From NCBI GenBank assembly GCA_947479455.1, contig CANJZE010000009.1, forward strand, positions 81,662-145,661: 64,000 bases of DNA. The letters run 5' to 3'. Below are positions 19,992 to 29,434 of this stretch, in pieces. This stretch comes from Bacteroidota bacterium (GTDB lineage Bacteria; Bacteroidota; Bacteroidia; Chitinophagales; LD1). Under the pieces are notes generated by a model that saw nothing but the letters and a program-made list of their open reading frames with translations, did no database searches and was not told where the DNA came from. Position 1 is the first letter of the stretch, and every line of letters starts with the position of its first letter. Made by a program: the position numbers and the translations under genes.

Positions 19992-20990
19992 TTAGATGAA
20001 GTGCTTCAACAAGCGCACTTCTTCTTCGCTCAAAAATTTCCATCGACCACGCGGCACATCTTTTTTGGTAAGACCCGCAAAAAAAACACGGTCGAGTTTC
20101 AACACTTCATAATCGAGTGCTTCGAAAAGTCTTCTTATAAATCTGTTTTTGCCGGTATGAATTTCAATACCTACTTCAGCTTTATTCTTTGGATTAGGTA
20201 GCGCTATTTCGTCTATTTCTGCAATACCATCTTCGAGCACCACACCGCCTTCAGCTATTTTATTGAAATCTTCCATACGCAATTTCTTGTCAAGCGTTAC
20301 ATGATAAACTTTGCGCACTTCGGTGCTCGGGTGTGTCAATTTCTGCGCTAACTCTCCATCGTTGGTTATCAGCAAAACGCCTGTAGTGTTTCTGTCCAAT
20401 CTGCCTACAGGATAAAGACGCGGTTTTTGAAGCGAAGTAATTTGCTCATAAGCACCACGCAAAAGTTGCATCACCGTTTTGCGGTCTTTCTCATCTTTCA
20501 ATGTGGTGATATAATCTTTCGGCTTGTTCAGTAGCAGGTAATATTTTTTCTCGAGCGAAAGCGACTTTTTATCAAACTGCACTTTGTCTTTCAACTTCAC
20601 TTTGTAACCCATTTCGGTTACTACAACTCCGTTCACTGTTACACGACCTTCTTTAATTAATTCATCGGCTGCTCTGCGCGATGCCACACCCGCGTGCGAC
20701 AAATATTTGTTCAGGCGAATTTCATCCGAAACTTTTTGTTCTTCTGAAAAAATGCCGTCTGCATCAATGTGTTCACCCTTTGGAGAAGAATATTTTTTGT
20801 TTCCGAGCCCAACTGTTTCAGCTATTTTTTTCTTTTCAATTCTTTTTTTGTCGGAAGCCGCAGCGGTTTCAAAATATTTTTTAGCCACCGCTTCCATAGC
20901 AGGATTTCCTTTCCGTTTTACTTTCTTGAAAGGAATAGAAGATGTTTTGCTTTCGCGCTTCGGAGACTTGTCTGTTGGTTTTTTCTGCAC
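19992..20990 (-). CDS. RluB/RsuA-family pseudouridine synthase
   Basis: 332 residues: a basic, low-complexity N-terminal extension (about 1-85, rich in Lys/Ser), an S4 RNA-binding domain (LNKYLSHAGVASRRAADELI ... VTVNG), and a catalytic domain with YPVGRLDRNTTGVLLITNDGEL, where the Asp is the nucleophile. The closing motif GKNRFIRRLFEAL is typical of the RluB/E/F group acting on 23S rRNA. The N-terminal extension is common in Bacteroidota members. The exact uridine target cannot be told. Confidence 0.9.
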   Translation of the reverse strand: MQKKPTDKSPKRESKTSSIPFKKVKRKGNPAMEAVAKKYFETAAASDKKRIEKKKIAETVGLGNKKYSSPKGEHIDADGIFSEEQKVSDEIRLNKYLSHAGVASRRAADELIKEGRVTVNGVVVTEMGYKVKLKDKVQFDKKSLSLEKKYYLLLNKPKDYITTLKDEKDRKTVMQLLRGAYEQITSLQKPRLYPVGRLDRNTTGVLLITNDGELAQKLTHPSTEVRKVYHVTLDKKLRMEDFNKIAEGGVVLEDGIAEIDEIALPNPKNKAEVGIEIHTGKNRFIRRLFEALDYEVLKLDRVFFAGLTKKDVPRGRWKFLSEEEVRLLKHFI

Positions 20991-21050
20991 GAGGGTAAAT
21001 ATAGAAACAGTTATGAGTTGCAGATGAAGTCGGAATTATTTTTGTCCGAA

Positions 21051-23171
21051 TTATTTCAGCTCCACCGAAATAATTTCAACTCTGCGTTCAACCGCAGCAG
21101 AAGGATTGTAAACCGAATTTGGTTTGTCTTCGCGATTATCACTGATAGTTTTCGAAGCGGTTTCTTCTCCCAGCGATTCTGTTTTCAAATTCAAATTTCC
21201 ATTGGTAATAAATGGAAGAAGAATGCCATCGCGGTAATGGAAAAAATAATTTCGAAGCGAGGCAACTCTACGATAACCGAGTTTAATATTGTATTCGTTG
21301 AAGTTAAGCGGAGAGCAATATCCTTTGATGGTTACATCTAATTTATTTCCACTTTGCAGCAGTTGCAAAAGCTGTGATGTGAAAGCCACTAAATCATAAT
21401 AACCGTTGTCGACTTTCTCATTAAATAAATTTTCGACTTCTTTTTCTGCAGTTTGTTTCTCCTCTTTCTTCACACTCTTCGGATATTCCCTTTCATATTC
21501 AAAATGCAAAGCCGAATATGCTTCGTACGTTTTTCTATAATCAAGCGAAGTCGTATCGCTTAAAGTTTTTGCATCGGGTTCATCGTTATGAAAATAAAGT
21601 TGAACCGGCAAAAGCTGTTTTACTTTTTTCAATTTGTCATCTACAAAAATTCTTGGTTCAATAGGAATTGGCACTTGTGCAATAGGCGTTGAGTCAGGAA
21701 TTACTGCAACAACGGTGTCGTGTTTTACAACAGGCGTATCTAACTTCGCCACCACCGTATCAATTTTGTGCTCCATCTTTTTGCCGGTGTTGTAAGCATA
21801 AATATCGTTGCAGCAGGTTTCGGCTTCTATGAAATACGAACCTTTACGATTCGATGTAATGAACGCTCTTGAGTTGTCAATTGCCTTGGTGTAATACAAA
21901 TCATTCTGTGGAGTATTGATCGGCTGTAACAAATTTTTGGGTAAAGTCCAATTGGTTGATTCGCCTTGTGTTTCAAAAATATCGTAGTCCCCAAAACCAT
22001 AATGCCAATCGCTGCTGAAAAAAAGTTTGCGATTGTTTACATCGTAAAACGGAGTTACTTCATTTCCCGATGAATTGATTTTGTCACCCACATTTACCGC
22101 CTGCGAATAAGTTCCATCAGTATTCAGTTTGCTCATCCAAATATCCATCATGCCGTTTCCTCCTTCGCGGTCAGAAGAGAAAAACAAAATTTCGTTTCCC
22201 GATAAATCATACCCAATAGAAGGATGCGTATTCGTTGCTTTCGCTTCGTTCACATGGTCGCTTAATTTTTCTGCCGGTGTCCATTTATAGTTGTCGTACT
22301 TCGTTACATAAATATCGCAACGCGTGGTTGATTTATCTTTCTGTTCGCATTGGGTGAAAAAGAATTTTCTTGAATCGGGTGAGTAAGCGCCATTACCAAT
22401 ATTCAATTCCTGATTTGCTCCGTTGGGATTGTAAATAATTTCGCGATTTGGTGGTTGATTGTAAAGTCGCACCAAATATTTTCCGTTCTTCTTATCAGCA
22501 GAAATATTTCTGAGCGAAGAGAATTGAATCCTGTCAGGAAAAACATGAATAGCATTAAACTCCGATTGTGGTGTGTTTACCTCCTTTCCTAAATGTTCAA
22601 TTTTAACTGAGTCATCTTTCTTAGTATGGTCGCGCACCCAGGCACAAGCTTCAATTTCCTGCTGTGCTTTTGCATAATAGTAATCGCGCTTTCTGTATTT
22701 AGTTTGAAAACGGTGAAATTGTTTTTGCGCGTCTTCGCATTTACATTCGCAGGTGCTGCGCAAGTTTTCCCCGAGCCAGAAATAGCTCATCGGAAACTGA
22801 TTCTGTTTATCCAATTTTATCACCGCTCTGTAGCCGCTATTTGCTCCTTCTAAATCATTGAACATTCTGCACGCTTCTGCATATTTGAAATTCAACTCCA
22901 TGTTCTCTTCGTCTTTCTTGAGCGCATCTTTGTAATAAAGCGAAGCAGCATAGTAATCGCCTTCAGTAATTTTTTTGTCGCCCGCTTTGGTGAGTTGTGA
23001 AACGGTTTGGGAGAAAGACGATAGACAATAGACGAAAGGCAATAGAATGAGAAAAAAACGATAAGTAGTGCGAAGGTGGTGTCGGATGCTTCCATCCGAC
23101 ACTTCGTTCACGCATACGATCAGCGATGTATTGGTTCGAGATTTTTTGTTTACAGACAATCTGTTATTCAT
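21051..23171 (-). CDS. TPR - PD40 propeller - OmpA protein of a T9SS cargo locus
   Basis: About 680-706 residues: a signal-like segment (YRFFLILLPFVYCLSSFSQ), TPR helices (GDYYAASLYYKDALKKD), a PD40/WD40-like beta-propeller (ILFFSSDREGGNGMMDIW and similar blades), a Pro/Val linker, and an OmpA-like peptidoglycan-binding C-domain (GYCSPLNFNEYNIKLGYRRV ... NPSAAVERRVEI). This resembles PorE without an obvious carboxypeptidase-regulatory domain. Start uncertain: ATG 23171 overlaps the transposase stop by 8 bp but places about 30 extra residues before the signal; GTG 23102 at the edge of a REP hairpin gives a compact Arg-rich signal peptide. The original 5-prime end was probably replaced by the insertion. 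Confidence 0.8.
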   Translation of the reverse strand: MNNRLSVNKKSRTNTSLIVCVNEVSDGSIRHHLRTTYRFFLILLPFVYCLSSFSQTVSQLTKAGDKKITEGDYYAASLYYKDALKKDEENMELNFKYAEACRMFNDLEGANSGYRAVIKLDKQNQFPMSYFWLGENLRSTCECKCEDAQKQFHRFQTKYRKRDYYYAKAQQEIEACAWVRDHTKKDDSVKIEHLGKEVNTPQSEFNAIHVFPDRIQFSSLRNISADKKNGKYLVRLYNQPPNREIIYNPNGANQELNIGNGAYSPDSRKFFFTQCEQKDKSTTRCDIYVTKYDNYKWTPAEKLSDHVNEAKATNTHPSIGYDLSGNEILFFSSDREGGNGMMDIWMSKLNTDGTYSQAVNVGDKINSSGNEVTPFYDVNNRKLFFSSDWHYGFGDYDIFETQGESTNWTLPKNLLQPINTPQNDLYYTKAIDNSRAFITSNRKGSYFIEAETCCNDIYAYNTGKKMEHKIDTVVAKLDTPVVKHDTVVAVIPDSTPIAQVPIPIEPRIFVDDKLKKVKQLLPVQLYFHNDEPDAKTLSDTTSLDYRKTYEAYSALHFEYEREYPKSVKKEEKQTAEKEVENLFNEKVDNGYYDLVAFTSQLLQLLQSGNKLDVTIKGYCSPLNFNEYNIKLGYRRVASLRNYFFHYRDGILLPFITNGNLNLKTESLGEETASKTISDNREDKPNSVYNPSAAVERRVEIISVELK
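23079..23102. repeat. REP hairpin, family A, left copy
   Basis: A 24-nt perfect palindrome with 10-bp arms (GTGTCGGATG and its complement) and the four-base loop CTTC on the plus strand. An identical hairpin in opposite orientation lies on the other side of the transposase; both share a further flanking GTG outside the stem. On the minus strand it lies inside the 5-prime coding part of the OmpA-type gene. Confidence 0.85.
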
Positions 23172-23709
23172 AACCGAAAATTTCTGCATAGTGCGTGATA
23201 GGAATTTTAGGTTCACCGTTACATAAATAGTAAGAGGCACTGGAATGCAAATAATCTTCAGGGGATGCCACTAAATTTTTGCGTACAGGATTTTCATGTA
23301 TGTAATCTAACTTGACCAACATTACTTTTTGGGTGGTCAAAACCACATCGTCAAACCTATCCATCCAAATTTTGAATTCCTGTTTTGCAGTTTTAAATCT
23401 CAATTTTTCAAGTAACTGTATTTCCCGGTCAAAGTCTATCATTCGTCTCAATTCACCGGAAGTAAATTTTTTAAAGTCACGCATGTAGGGTGACAACTTG
23501 TTTAACTGTGAGAAGAAAATAATAAAATGAATATGGTTAGGCATAATTACGTACGACAGAAGTTGTGCATCATATTTTTTGTTATAGAAATCGAAACTTG
23601 AATAAAGAATTTCAAAACGCATTTCCTCATTAAAAACATTCAACCACTCATGACAAGTAGTGGTTACAAAAAACACATTGTCTTCTATACTTCTTCCTCT
23701 TAATCCCAT
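23164..23709 (-). mobile_element. REP-associated tyrosine transposase (RAYT, Y1_Tnp family)
   Basis: 181 residues from ATG 23709 (MGLRGRSIEDNVFFVTTTCHEW). It shows the Y1 transposase HUH-type motif MPNHIHFII near residue 75, the basic middle helices and the YIHENPVRKNLV signature of REP-associated transposases. Such single-domain enzymes nick and join single-stranded REP hairpins. It is bracketed by two inverted REP copies (23079 and 23728), the classic REPtron layout. A GTG start at 23754 would translate the REP hairpin itself and is less likely. It sits between a PorP/SprF gene and an OmpA-type gene that normally adjoin. Confidence 0.9.
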
Positions 23710-23727
23710 GGTATTTGCTTTAACGCT

Positions 23728-23751
23728 GTGTCGGATGGAAGCATCCGACAC
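23728..23751. repeat. REP hairpin, family A, right copy
   Basis: Same 10-bp arms as the copy at 23079, loop GAAG on the plus strand, hence inverted relative to it. It lies between the transposase start and the stop of the upstream PorP/SprF gene, whose TGA begins 6 bp away. Confidence 0.85.
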
Positions 23752-23757
23752 CACAAC

Positions 23758-24807
23758 TCATAAAAATGCCGGACACACCGCACCCGGTTTATTTATTTTT
23801 TTCACTTTGGCTAAAATGTAAATCACACTCACTTCAAATCCTCCGTTGTATCGACTGGCAACATGCAGTTTCGAAAAATTCATATCGTAACTCAAATTCA
23901 CTTGCAGGTTGTCGTAATCCATTCCAGCTAATAGCCAACCTGCTTCGGCACTTCTACCGTATGCACCCAAGTTAAGTGCAACCGTGTGCGGAATATTCAT
24001 GGGCAGATAATATTTTATGTGCGCGCCATAATCAATTTCATATTTCGAATCCTGTATTTGAAACATTAGCTCAGGAACAAGATCTAATCGCTTTGTTACT
24101 TTTACTTGCGCGCGCGTGTGAACCGTGAACCGCGGATTTAATTTCACCGAATTGTCATTGTAGAAACTTTGTTTGGGTTGCGACAAATGCGTTGCACCAA
24201 AACCCAACGTAAAATTGGTGCGCTCGTTTTTTGAATAGCGGTAAGCCAAACCAACTCCCAAATCGAAATAATTGAAACGCGTGCGTGAAAAACTTTCATC
24301 AATAGAAATGTTCGGGTCATACACATCGCCATTCCATTGATTATCGAAATTCAATTTGCTGTAATTGATGTTACGGTTCACCAATCCAAATTGAATTCCA
24401 CCGCTGATGGCATTGTGAAATTTTTTGTCTAAGGATTTGATGTAAGAAATTGAAAGAGCGGTATTCAACGAAGTAAAACGCGAATCACCTGCTCGGTCAA
24501 AGAAGAAAACCAATCCTGCACCAATGCGGTCATTGTTTTTCAGTCTTAGAAAATTTGCTTCTGCTGAAAACGAAAATGTATTGTAACGAACCGGAACACT
24601 CGGCCATTGATTTCGGTAATTGCCAACGAAACGATAATCGCCATCAAACAAATTTGTGTTAGCCGGGTTTTGATTGAGTGGTGAGAAGTTGAACTGAGAG
24701 AAGTGAATGTCCTGAGAATTACTAATTAAAAACAGCCAATTACTAATTACTAATAGCAATACACATTTGCTCAGTTTACTTGTATTAAATTGTAATTTGT
24801 AATTCAT
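23758..24807 (-). CDS. PorP/SprF-family T9SS outer membrane protein
   Basis: 349 residues. A hydrophobic signal (CVLLLVISNWLFLISNS) precedes QDIHFSQFNFSPLNQNPANT, the family N-terminus; beta-barrel strands fill the rest and the protein ends PGAVCPAFL. It lies 10 bp downstream of a large type B cargo gene and is the likely outer-membrane partner for its export or anchoring. The N-terminal extension before the signal (MNYKLQFNTSKLSK) is somewhat long; no better start is seen. Confidence 0.9.
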   Translation of the reverse strand: MNYKLQFNTSKLSKCVLLLVISNWLFLISNSQDIHFSQFNFSPLNQNPANTNLFDGDYRFVGNYRNQWPSVPVRYNTFSFSAEANFLRLKNNDRIGAGLVFFFDRAGDSRFTSLNTALSISYIKSLDKKFHNAISGGIQFGLVNRNINYSKLNFDNQWNGDVYDPNISIDESFSRTRFNYFDLGVGLAYRYSKNERTNFTLGFGATHLSQPKQSFYNDNSVKLNPRFTVHTRAQVKVTKRLDLVPELMFQIQDSKYEIDYGAHIKYYLPMNIPHTVALNLGAYGRSAEAGWLLAGMDYDNLQVNLSYDMNFSKLHVASRYNGGFEVSVIYILAKVKKINKPGAVCPAFL

Positions 24808-24817
24808 AAAATCGTAA

Positions 24818-27800
24818 TTAACGCAAGAGCGTTACATTTCCTTTCTTAAAAAACTTCTCCCCGCTTTCGCAAAGACCTTCGCAATACCAGCCAAAAACAG
24901 CCGGGTCAATTTTCTTTCCTTTAAAATTTCCATCCCAACCTTTGGTTATGTCGTGTGTTTCAAAAACTTTCTGTCCCCAACGATCATACACAGCAAAATA
25001 AAGTTTGGTGATGCTATTGCCGCGCACATACAATACATCATTCTTTCCATCGTTGTTCGGTGAAAAAGCATTGGGTATGTAGAGATTTGATTCGGCACAT
25101 GGCGTATGAAGGATGTAAACCCAAACACTATCGGTTTTTCTGCAACCATTTTCGTCCTGAACTTGCACCACGTAAACGTGATTGTCATAAGGAGTAGCAA
25201 CCGGATTTGTAATGTCAATTGCACTTAATGTTGAATCGGCTTGCCACATCAACCAAATTGCATTCGAAGAATCTGCATTGAGTTGCGAAGAGCCACCCCA
25301 GGTTATTGTATCAGGATTTGCAGTGGCAATAACATTTGCCTGCGAAGAGAACACGTTCACCACAGTTGAATCAATGTAGCGACAATGCAAAGCATTTTCT
25401 GCGGTTACAATAAATGTTGTTGTGTTCGAAGCAAAAACTGTAGGGCTGTTTGTTGAATCACCGCTCAAAATATTTGCGTTCGGTTTCCAATCGTAAACTA
25501 AAGGCAATGAATTATAATGGCTAACGAGCAATCGAATATTTCCTCCCGAACAAATCACAGTATCGCCAATAGCATGAATCGAATCTTTGTAAACGTTCAC
25601 TGTTTGAAAAATTGAATCGCTGCAAATTCCATTGGAAATAATCAGCAAGTAAGTAGTCGTATCTTTTGGAAAAGCACTAGGATTTGAAATAGAAGAATTA
25701 GTAAGTGTAGTTGCAGGCTGCCAATGATAAGTGAGCACCGTATCGTTAGTCACAAAACCAATTTGTGCCGAATCATTTAAGCAAATTGTTTTTGCAGGCA
25801 ATGAATAAGTAGTATCAGATAGAAGAATAAGTTGCTTAGTTACCGAATCAATTTTATTGCAGGCGTTGTTGTCGCGCACAATCAAGGTGACGTTATACAG
25901 GTTCGAAGAAGTATACGTGTGCGAAGGATTTTGCAAAGTGGAAGTTGTGCCATCACCAAAATGCCATTCGTAAGTTGCGGTTCCGCTTGCATTGCTGGTG
26001 TTATTGAACTGCGCGCTATACGGTGTGCAACCGGATGGTGGTGGAATAAAATCAGCATTTGCAATTGGTGGTGAAGATGGGAATGTAACAGTTACAGAAT
26101 CGGTAAAAAAGCAATGTTGTGCAGTTTCAACAGTTACATAAAAAGTAGTGTTGGTCAACGGAACAGCTAATGGATTTGCAGTATTTGCTCCCGCAATAAT
26201 TAGAGAAGACGGAGTCCATGTGTAATTGATAAATGAATTTCCGGTGCTGCTTACGACCGAAAGCACAATCGTATCTCCGTGGCAAAGAAGACTTGTTGAT
26301 GTTGCGTTAATCGTATCAATTACGTTCAACACTTTTTGAATAAATGTATCGGTGCAAAGTCCGTTTGATATCAATAACTGATAGGTGGTGTTCTGTGTAG
26401 TATTGCTGAACGGATTGGAAACATTAGGTGGCGAAAGTGTACTGCTCGGATTCCAGAAATAATGAAACGAGGTATCGGGATTTGCGGGCAAACCAATTTG
26501 AACCGATTGAGAAACACACTTTGTGATGGCGGGAATTGTATCGCGTGCATGATTCGCCACGATTAAAATTTGTTTGGTAATTGTATCGCTGCTATTGCAA
26601 CTTGCAGGGTCTATTACTACTAACTGAATGGTATAGAGCCCAGCCTGCGTATATGTATGTGATGGGTTGAATTGCGTGGAAGTTCCTCCATCGCCAAAAG
26701 TCCATTGATAAGTTGGCGACAAAACAACTTTACTTGTATTAGTAAACGAAGCAGTGAAAGGCGCACAAGCAGTCGGTGGCGCGGCAAAATCAGCTGCCAC
26801 TAAAGGCAAATCTAAACTGAATTTAAAAACGGCATTGTTGCAATTATAACTATTGTTGGTTTGAGAAACCGCACCGGCAGTTGTAGGAAACGTACTTACA
26901 CCGCCACAGCCTGCACAAACAGATTGGTACATAATTCCCTTCCTATCAAAACGCGAAGTTCCCCCATCCACATGCTCTTCGGCATTCGGGCTTCCGAAGT
27001 AGGTTGCATACGAAAGTGCCGAAGCATCATCTTCCAAAACCATTACATAAAAATCTTTTCCGTCAGTGGTGTTTTGATATGCATCGGGAGTAATATCTAG
27101 TCCGGCTGTGGTTAAACGAGGCTCAGCGGCAGCACCCACAAGCGGATACGAACCCCAACCACTTACATACATTTTGTTGCATACATCTACCAAGAAAGCA
27201 GTAGGCGAAATATCGGGCGTGCTATCGCCTCTTCCAAATGCTGTTGACCAAATTATGGAATCGAGAAGCGGTGTAATTTTACTGATGAACTGTCCGCTGC
27301 TTGGTCGGTTGTAAATAGCATTCTTGATAAAAGTATTTCCCGTAGCCGCAGTTTGCCCAAGCACATAAACGTTTCCCGTTTTGCTGGTTTCTACAAAATA
27401 AATTTGGTCGTAAGCAGGCGACCCATAATAAGTAGCCTGAAAAAGTTGATTGCCGTTTTTGCTCAAGTGCGCAATAAAACCATCGGCTCTTCCACCTAAG
27501 TTTGTTCCTTGAATAACCCCTGCCGTTGCCGGAAAATTTTGTGATTGTGTTCCTCCGGAAACATACAAATCATCATTGCCATCAAAGGTTACTGAATAAA
27601 TAGCATCATCATCACTTCCTCCAATGTAAGTGGACCAAATTAGGTTAGTGAGGTTATTATCTAGTTTTATAATTACGCCTTCCATCAATCCAGCACTGGT
27701 AGTTTGATAAGCCCCGGGTGTAGTTGGAAAATTTGTGGAGCGCGTGCAAGTAGCTATATAAACGTTATTATTTTTATCAATGTCAATTTCACCTCGCACC

Positions 27801-29122
27801 TCATCGGCATAATTAAAATGCAAGCCAGCATATTCGGGATAAGTTAGTCCGTCATTTCCTGTACCTCCTAAATAGGTGGAAGCAAGCAGTGCGGTTCCAT
27901 TTGGATTGAAACGCGTAATGATAATATCGGAACCCGTTAAATAATGAACGGCAAGCCCTGTAAAAACGCCAGGGTTGATTCCACCATTGAAAGAAGTATC
28001 GTAAGCATTTGGCGTAACAGGAAAATTACTGGATGCTGTTGTGCCGAACACAAACAATTCATCGTTGGTGTTCACCACCAAACTATGTGGCAAATCATCA
28101 TGATTGCCTCCAAGGTAAGTGGAATAAATGCGTTGCGTTCCTGCTGAATCATACTTGGTGATTCCAATATCAGTTCCTGTTCCACTTCTGTTCGAAGCGT
28201 TGTTGTAACCCAATCCACCTGCCCATGTAGTTTGAAACGCGCCAACCGTTGTAGGAAAAAAATCTCCTGCAAAATTGAAAACGCTTCCTGCGGCATACAC
28301 TTCCCCGCGGCTATCATAAGTAGCAGAGTAACCAAAGTTATCAGCCGTTGAACCACTAAAGGTCGAAAAAATCAAAGTAGGGTCAATCACTAAATCAAAA
28401 TTTTTGTCGTAACCATCAGGAAAAGAAAATGAAACTTTTTCGCCTTTCAATTCATATGCACATTTCACTTCTTTCTTTTCACCGTTGATAATTTGATATG
28501 CGTATGGATTCATCTCTACCACATCACCTACCGAAGTTTTAATTCTCAATTGCGCGTTCTCTTTTAAAACTTCACTAGCACCTTCGTAACGAATTGTAAT
28601 GTTTTGGGCATCTGCATTTTTCTTCACCACAAAATCATACTTCATATTTCCATCGGCAGAATATACTTTAAGGTCAATACCGTTGTAAATATTTTCGTAA
28701 CCAATTTGATGAAAAGCATTTACGCCTGCCGCCCAATGTTTCGGGTCGTTGCCCAAGTAATAATTGAAATACTCTTTCAGTTTTTCACCACCAACTATTT
28801 TGCAATTCGTATTTGCATTTTCAAAAACAGCACGAAATGCATGAGTATGAATGGTAGGGTCTAAGTCGGGTTTGTATTCTATATGTCTGTGCAAATCGTG
28901 GCGAAGGCGTTTCATGTCTTCTTCGCTTGCTAACAAGTAGGTGAAATTATTTTGACAGAAAAAGACATGCGCGTTCGGCATTTCGAGTTTGTAGTGAACC
29001 TCATTATGCCATTGCCCTTTATTCTCAGTAAAATACAAACTACGGCATGAAGCGCAAAACTCCGCAGCATTGATTTTGCTGTGTAAGAGAAGCAGAATTA
29101 AAAACGGGTAAAATTTTTTCAT
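24818..29122 (-). CDS. Secreted SBBP-propeller/PKD protein with T9SS type B sorting domain
   Basis: 1434 residues. Signal peptide (1-19), then an N-terminal domain (FTENKGQWHNEVHYKLEM ... NGIDLKVYSADGNMKYDFVV, about 25-250) typical of DUF7948-type proteins, then SBBP beta-propeller repeats with recurrent YLGG/STYLGGT blades (about 260-720), PKD domains (FTNTSKVVLSPTYQWTFGDGG and YEWHFGDGTTS), Ig-like segments and a gliding-associated C-domain (YIPNAFSPNNDGKNDV ... GNVTLLR). The order cargo, PorP/SprF, OmpA downstream on the same strand marks a self-contained T9SS type B surface-protein locus. Role probably adhesion or surface structure. Confidence 0.9.
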   Translation of the reverse strand: MKKFYPFLILLLLHSKINAAEFCASCRSLYFTENKGQWHNEVHYKLEMPNAHVFFCQNNFTYLLASEEDMKRLRHDLHRHIEYKPDLDPTIHTHAFRAVFENANTNCKIVGGEKLKEYFNYYLGNDPKHWAAGVNAFHQIGYENIYNGIDLKVYSADGNMKYDFVVKKNADAQNITIRYEGASEVLKENAQLRIKTSVGDVVEMNPYAYQIINGEKKEVKCAYELKGEKVSFSFPDGYDKNFDLVIDPTLIFSTFSGSTADNFGYSATYDSRGEVYAAGSVFNFAGDFFPTTVGAFQTTWAGGLGYNNASNRSGTGTDIGITKYDSAGTQRIYSTYLGGNHDDLPHSLVVNTNDELFVFGTTASSNFPVTPNAYDTSFNGGINPGVFTGLAVHYLTGSDIIITRFNPNGTALLASTYLGGTGNDGLTYPEYAGLHFNYADEVRGEIDIDKNNNVYIATCTRSTNFPTTPGAYQTTSAGLMEGVIIKLDNNLTNLIWSTYIGGSDDDAIYSVTFDGNDDLYVSGGTQSQNFPATAGVIQGTNLGGRADGFIAHLSKNGNQLFQATYYGSPAYDQIYFVETSKTGNVYVLGQTAATGNTFIKNAIYNRPSSGQFISKITPLLDSIIWSTAFGRGDSTPDISPTAFLVDVCNKMYVSGWGSYPLVGAAAEPRLTTAGLDITPDAYQNTTDGKDFYVMVLEDDASALSYATYFGSPNAEEHVDGGTSRFDRKGIMYQSVCAGCGGVSTFPTTAGAVSQTNNSYNCNNAVFKFSLDLPLVAADFAAPPTACAPFTASFTNTSKVVLSPTYQWTFGDGGTSTQFNPSHTYTQAGLYTIQLVVIDPASCNSSDTITKQILIVANHARDTIPAITKCVSQSVQIGLPANPDTSFHYFWNPSSTLSPPNVSNPFSNTTQNTTYQLLISNGLCTDTFIQKVLNVIDTINATSTSLLCHGDTIVLSVVSSTGNSFINYTWTPSSLIIAGANTANPLAVPLTNTTFYVTVETAQHCFFTDSVTVTFPSSPPIANADFIPPPSGCTPYSAQFNNTSNASGTATYEWHFGDGTTSTLQNPSHTYTSSNLYNVTLIVRDNNACNKIDSVTKQLILLSDTTYSLPAKTICLNDSAQIGFVTNDTVLTYHWQPATTLTNSSISNPSAFPKDTTTYLLIISNGICSDSIFQTVNVYKDSIHAIGDTVICSGGNIRLLVSHYNSLPLVYDWKPNANILSGDSTNSPTVFASNTTTFIVTAENALHCRYIDSTVVNVFSSQANVIATANPDTITWGGSSQLNADSSNAIWLMWQADSTLSAIDITNPVATPYDNHVYVVQVQDENGCRKTDSVWVYILHTPCAESNLYIPNAFSPNNDGKNDVLYVRGNSITKLYFAVYDRWGQKVFETHDITKGWDGNFKGKKIDPAVFGWYCEGLCESGEKFFKKGNVTLLR

Positions 29123-29434
29123 GTGCTTAATGACCGATTGAAAATATTAAAGTTGTTCAGCTTTTTCTAATCAGTGAATTACAAGATTGTATTTGTAAGT
29201 CAATAGTTGCTTTCTATTTTCATTGGGAAAGTCTCGTTTTTCTAACTCGTTCATCTCCTCTCCTCTGCCTTTACCTCGAAACGTAGCAGAGCCGTTTGCG
29301 TAAAGAGTAGCAAACAAGAAAAAATGATAGACAGTTTTACAAAATATGTGCATATCCTGTAAGTAGTAAAAAGGAATCTGCCTCGTAAATGTTTATTTTT
29401 AAAGTGAATTTATTTTCTGTAAAAAATTTTCAAC
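29123..29434. other. Divergent intergenic region (312 bp)
   Basis: AT-rich region between two divergent genes for secreted proteins. It should hold both promoters, but no convincing TTTG / TAnnTTTG pair at proper spacing was found on either strand. No RNA gene, repeat or conserved short frame is apparent. Confidence 0.5.

Noticed and set aside
23709..23754. GTG start of the transposase at 23754
   Set aside because: It would translate the REP hairpin; the conserved N-terminus of the family fits ATG 23709.
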